A stretch of DNA of 9,120 bases. Origin: Ilumatobacteraceae bacterium (GTDB lineage: Bacteria > Actinomycetota > Acidimicrobiia > Acidimicrobiales > Ilumatobacteraceae). A program made the translations under genes and the position numbers. The stretch spans positions 1 through 9,120 of the forward strand of contig JALRDI010000066.1 in the NCBI GenBank assembly GCA_023257035.1. The letters run 5' to 3'. Every line of letters starts with the position of its first letter. Position 1 is the first letter of the stretch. Below the pieces are notes generated by a model, which was not told the DNA's origin, ran no database searches, and worked only from the letters and a program-made list of their open reading frames with translations. Shown here one piece after another: positions 6,205 through 9,120 of this stretch.

Positions 6205-6972
6205 TCACATCCGACACGCAACAAGAAGAAATTCAGGAGAATTCACTGTCGCCGGGTCATTTCCGTATGCACCCGGCTCAACGCTTGAAATCGATTCGAC
6301 ATCAAGTCCGAACATCGCACACAGCAGACGCAATTCACGCGGGGTGTAACAAGCAGTCCACAGGTCGACTTCGGCAACTTCACCTTGAGGGTTGCGGATC
6401 TCAGTGTGCTCATGGTTCACACCAGAATCAGCGTCGAAATACGAGGGATACTCCCCCTTTGCTTGTGCCTGCACAACGAAATAACTACTGAATGCCGATA
6501 ACGCAAGCCGGCCGCCAGGGCGAAGGCACTTGGTGATCCCGGAGAAGACAATCGCGTTTCCGTCAAGACCAGAACGATTCGAATCGACGGAACTATCCGA
6601 CGCAGTCATCAGCCCGAATGCGCCCTGACAAAGACAAATCACCGCATCGAAGGACTCGTGAAGATCCTGTTCGTCAGCAAGCAGTCGTGCATCAAGCCGT
6701 TGGAAGGTTGCACCCACTGGCGCTGCATCAGTTGCGAGGTCAATAAACGTCTGAGAAATGTCGATGCCATGCACCTCAAACCCGCGGCGCGCAAGTTCGT
6801 GGGAATGGCGACCAGGGCCGCAGCCGACATCAAGGATGCGCATACCTGGTGCAAGGCCTAGCACCCTCTCGAGATAGTCACACTCGGCGACCGTGCCCTT
6901 GGTAAACGAATACCGCAGGTACGCAGATCCCAGATGGTCAGCTAACCCTTCGAACCAGTGATCGTGAACCAT
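6205..6972 (-). CDS. Class I SAM-dependent methyltransferase, substrate unknown
   Basis: A 255-residue protein with a Rossmann-type methyltransferase core. Motif I is RILDVGCGPGRH (about 46-57), the SAM-binding glycine loop; GIDIS (70-74) supplies the acidic residue for the ribose hydroxyls. FDAVICLCQGAFGLM (108-122) is the motif IV region, and CLRPGGRLALSAFS (149-162) is the post-core strand typical of Methyltransf_11/25-type domains. The N-terminal segment HWFEGLADHLGSAYLRYSF is unlike the generic core and probably contributes to substrate recognition. The last third (about 177-255) has no motif I recognise. The frame extends upstream to a TTG at 7023 inside polA. I chose the ATG at 6972, 13 bases past the polA stop, because the family-like sequence starts there; an ATG at 6999 is the alternative. 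No start has a strong Shine-Dalgarno. The gene follows polA closely and may be co-transcribed. Whether it methylates RNA, protein or a small molecule cannot be told. Confidence 0.85.
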   Translation of the reverse strand: MVHDHWFEGLADHLGSAYLRYSFTKGTVAECDYLERVLGLAPGMRILDVGCGPGRHSHELARRGFEVHGIDISQTFIDLATDAAPVGATFQRLDARLLADEQDLHESFDAVICLCQGAFGLMTASDSSVDSNRSGLDGNAIVFSGITKCLRPGGRLALSAFSSYFVVQAQAKGEYPSYFDADSGVNHEHTEIRNPQGEVAEVDLWTACYTPRELRLLCAMFGLDVESISSVEPGAYGNDPATVNSPEFLLVACRM

Positions 6973-6985
6973 ATGGTTTCGACGT

Positions 6986-9120
6986 TCAGCCTTTTGCATC
7001 CGCCCAGGTTGAACCCCAGGCAACGTTCACTTCGAGCGGCACGTCAAGTTCAACTGCCGACCGCATGAGCCCGACCACCAACTCGCCGACTTCGTCATGC
7101 TCGGCTTCTGGAACTTCGACGATGATTTCGTCGTGCACCTGCAGCACGATGCGAGATGTGTATCCGCCGTCGGTCAGCGCTCGGTCAACGTTGACAAGCG
7201 CAATCTTGAATACATCAGCGGCAAGCCCTTGAATCGCCGCATTCATCGCCTGCCGCTCGCCAGCCTGCCGCACCCGCCAATTCGAGTCGAGAAGCTCTGG
7301 AATTGACCGGCGGCGCCCAAACAACGTCTCGGTGTAACCCTTCGTGCGGGCCTCGGCCACTGCACGATCCATGTATGCCTGAACCGCCGGAAACGCCTCG
7401 AAGTACGAATTCAAAATGACCGATGCCTCGTCAGTCGGAATTCCCAGGCGCTGACCGAGGCCATACGCCTCCATGCCATACGCAAGCCCGTACGACACCA
7501 TCTTGGCTTTCGATCGCTGGTCGAGCGAGACGTCGCTGGGGTCAACCTCAAACACTCTTGCGGCCGTCGCATTGTGAATGTCAACTCCGCCGTTAAATGC
7601 CTCCAACAACCCGGGGTCAGCTGCGAGGTGCGCGATACAGCGCAACTCAATTTGGTTGTAATCGGCAACGAGCAACTCGCATCCATCAGCCGGCACAAAC
7701 GCAGTGCGAAACACCCGACCTTCATCTGAGCGAACCGGAATGTTGTGAAGGTTCGGCCGATCCGAACTCAAACGACCGGTGCGCGCCACGGTCTGATTAA
7801 ACGACGCATGAATTCGATCATCGCCGGCAACTTCGTTCAGCAGACCTTCCCCGTAGGTTCCACGCAACTTGTCGAGTTCACGATGACGTAACAACGGCTC
7901 GATGAACTCGGGCCACTGGTCTCGAAGTTTTTCGAGTGTGGCGGCGTCAGTCGAATACCCGCTCTTCGTCTTTCGGACCCCCGCTGGGCTCAGTCCATGC
8001 TGGTCATACAACAAGGCTCGAAGCTGAGTTGGCGAGTTGAGATTGAGGTCGGGAGATTCCGCAACCGAGCGCAACTCCGTTGCGAGGGCCTCGACACGCT
8101 CCCGCAAGCCGCGCCCGATCTCTTCAAGTGCGGACCGATCGACGGCGATCCCGATGTGCTCCATCTTCGCAAGCACCCGAACGAGCGGAATTTCTGTTTC
8201 AGCGAACAGCACCTCAACTCCGGCATCCGCAACGCCCGCAGTGAGCGGACCGGCAAGTTCTCGGACCGCCAACGCAATTCCGGCAGCTTCGCCATCTCGA
8301 CGCTCTCCATCGAGGGCGAGCTGACCAGTAGGAGTCGAAGGCGATGAGGACTCATCAAGCACGCGCTCCGCAAACTTGGACAGCAAATCCGAAATCGACA
8401 GCTTTGAGTAGCCCGGGTCAATGAGATAGGCAGCGACACCAACATCAAATGTCAGGCCAGGAAGATCGCCGCCGAGATCAAGAAGTGACCGAATAAGTTC
8501 TTTTGATTGGTGAGAGCGCACGCATTCGTGGGCCGAGAGGGCATCAAGCACCTCTCGTGTCGAAATGAGGTCAGCAGGAACCCACACCGCATCGTCGGCG
8601 GCGCCTGCAACAACCGCTAGTCCCTCAAGTGTTGATCGACCCGCATCTCCAGACCACATTCCTGCGATATCGAGAATCGGCGTGCCCTGCACGAGCGCAA
8701 CGACCTCCGCAGAAGTTTCAGCAGTTGTAACGGAAGCACTGATGAGAGCCTGATCATCTGTCTCTTGCCGTTCACCATCGGCGTCATCCGCGCCCTGCCC
8801 GGTCGAAATCGCAGCCAGAATTCGAGTGCGCAGTTGGGCAAATTCGAGAACTTCGAACAGACGATCAACCTCAGCACGGTCCGGCGTAATTCGCAGTGTT
8901 TCGGCATCGAGATCGCCGATTGGCGCGTCCCTGCGCAACTCCATCAGATCAAGATTGCGACGGACCCGATCAGCCGACTCAGCGAGATTTGCCTTTAATT
9001 TTGGTGTCTGCTCATCGATCGCCGCGAGTATTCCCTCAACTCCGCCATAGGTGTTAATCAATTTCGCAGCTGTCTTTTCGCCAACCCCCGGCACCCCGGG
9101 AAGATTGTCGCTCGGGTCAC
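6986..9120 (-). CDS. polA: DNA polymerase I, C-terminal 710 residues (5' end beyond window)
   Basis: Pol I fills excision-repair gaps and removes RNA primers by its 5' nuclease. The fragment opens inside the 5'-nuclease H3TH motif (DPSDNLPGVPGVGEKTAAKL), so about 185 N-terminal residues are off the window. Residue numbers count from the first full codon (9118). The central 3'-5' exonuclease-like domain (about 126-303) lacks the first DxE carboxylate pair (ILDIAG where E. coli has FDTET), so proofreading is probably lost. The polymerase domain is intact: motif A DYNQIELR (Asp486, codon 7663-7661), motif B on the O-helix with Arg535, Lys539, Tyr543 and Tyr547, and motif C QVHDE (Asp663, Glu664). 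Tyr543 replaces the Phe762 of E. coli Pol I, the residue controlling ribose/dideoxy discrimination; M. tuberculosis Pol I also has Tyr there. A GTG at 9094 is internal, not the start. Confidence 0.98.
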   Translation of the reverse strand, partial: DPSDNLPGVPGVGEKTAAKLINTYGGVEGILAAIDEQTPKLKANLAESADRVRRNLDLMELRRDAPIGDLDAETLRITPDRAEVDRLFEVLEFAQLRTRILAAISTGQGADDADGERQETDDQALISASVTTAETSAEVVALVQGTPILDIAGMWSGDAGRSTLEGLAVVAGAADDAVWVPADLISTREVLDALSAHECVRSHQSKELIRSLLDLGGDLPGLTFDVGVAAYLIDPGYSKLSISDLLSKFAERVLDESSSPSTPTGQLALDGERRDGEAAGIALAVRELAGPLTAGVADAGVEVLFAETEIPLVRVLAKMEHIGIAVDRSALEEIGRGLRERVEALATELRSVAESPDLNLNSPTQLRALLYDQHGLSPAGVRKTKSGYSTDAATLEKLRDQWPEFIEPLLRHRELDKLRGTYGEGLLNEVAGDDRIHASFNQTVARTGRLSSDRPNLHNIPVRSDEGRVFRTAFVPADGCELLVADYNQIELRCIAHLAADPGLLEAFNGGVDIHNATAARVFEVDPSDVSLDQRSKAKMVSYGLAYGMEAYGLGQRLGIPTDEASVILNSYFEAFPAVQAYMDRAVAEARTKGYTETLFGRRRSIPELLDSNWRVRQAGERQAMNAAIQGLAADVFKIALVNVDRALTDGGYTSRIVLQVHDEIIVEVPEAEHDEVGELVVGLMRSAVELDVPLEVNVAWGSTWADAKG

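Noticed and set aside
1..9120. CRISPR arrays, tRNA or rRNA genes, insertion sequences, integrases, phage or defence genes
   Set aside because: I saw no direct-repeat arrays, cloverleaf-like sequence, transposase motifs or terminal inverted repeats. Nearly all the sequence is accounted for by eight minus-strand genes.

Overview
The window reads as chromosomal housekeeping DNA from an actinobacterium. The gene order polA - methyltransferase - rpsA - coaE - (small gene) - uvrB - uvrA, all on the minus strand, resembles the polA/rpsA/coaE/uvrB/uvrA neighbourhood of Actinobacteria. Supporting traits are a ribosomal protein S1 with four S1 domains rather than six, a Pol I with tyrosine at the O-helix nucleotide-selection position (as in Mycobacterium tuberculosis Pol I) and a degenerate proofreading domain, and frequent GTG/TTG starts. 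Base composition is moderate (53% G+C in each of two 60-base lines I counted), low for this phylum. A planktonic Acidimicrobiia-type lineage would fit, but that is inference.

Layout in transcription order, from the right edge to the left. (1) 9120-6986: polA, lacking its first roughly 185 codons. (2) 6972-6205: a class I SAM-dependent methyltransferase of unknown substrate. (3) 6204-6118: the only sizeable intergenic gap (87 nt), holding a perfect inverted repeat and a possible -10 element ahead of rpsA. (4) 6117-4801: rpsA. (5) 4796-4197: coaE, with a strong Shine-Dalgarno sequence inside the end of rpsA. (6) 4200-3631: a gamma-glutamylcyclotransferase-like protein. (7) 3634-1586: uvrB. (8) 1589-1: uvrA, cut off by the left edge after 529 codons. 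There is no plus-strand gene, structural RNA, mobile element or CRISPR that I can support. No gene-free stretch reaches 300 bases.

From coaE to uvrA each stop codon overlaps the next start by four bases (GTGA, ATGA, GTGA), so coaE, the cyclotransferase-like gene, uvrB and uvrA look like one translationally coupled unit. It joins coenzyme A synthesis, an unassigned small enzyme and the damage-recognition half of nucleotide excision repair. Pol I fills the gap after UvrABC excision, so the window is enriched in repair functions.

The most unusual feature is at the start of uvrA. The coupled GTG start adds about 78 residues ahead of the canonical UvrA N-terminus. This extension is rich in lysine and alanine, has no aromatic residues, and contains five tandem lysine-led pentapeptides resembling histone H1-type tails. 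No obviously new multigene system is visible; the rest is ordinary core genome.
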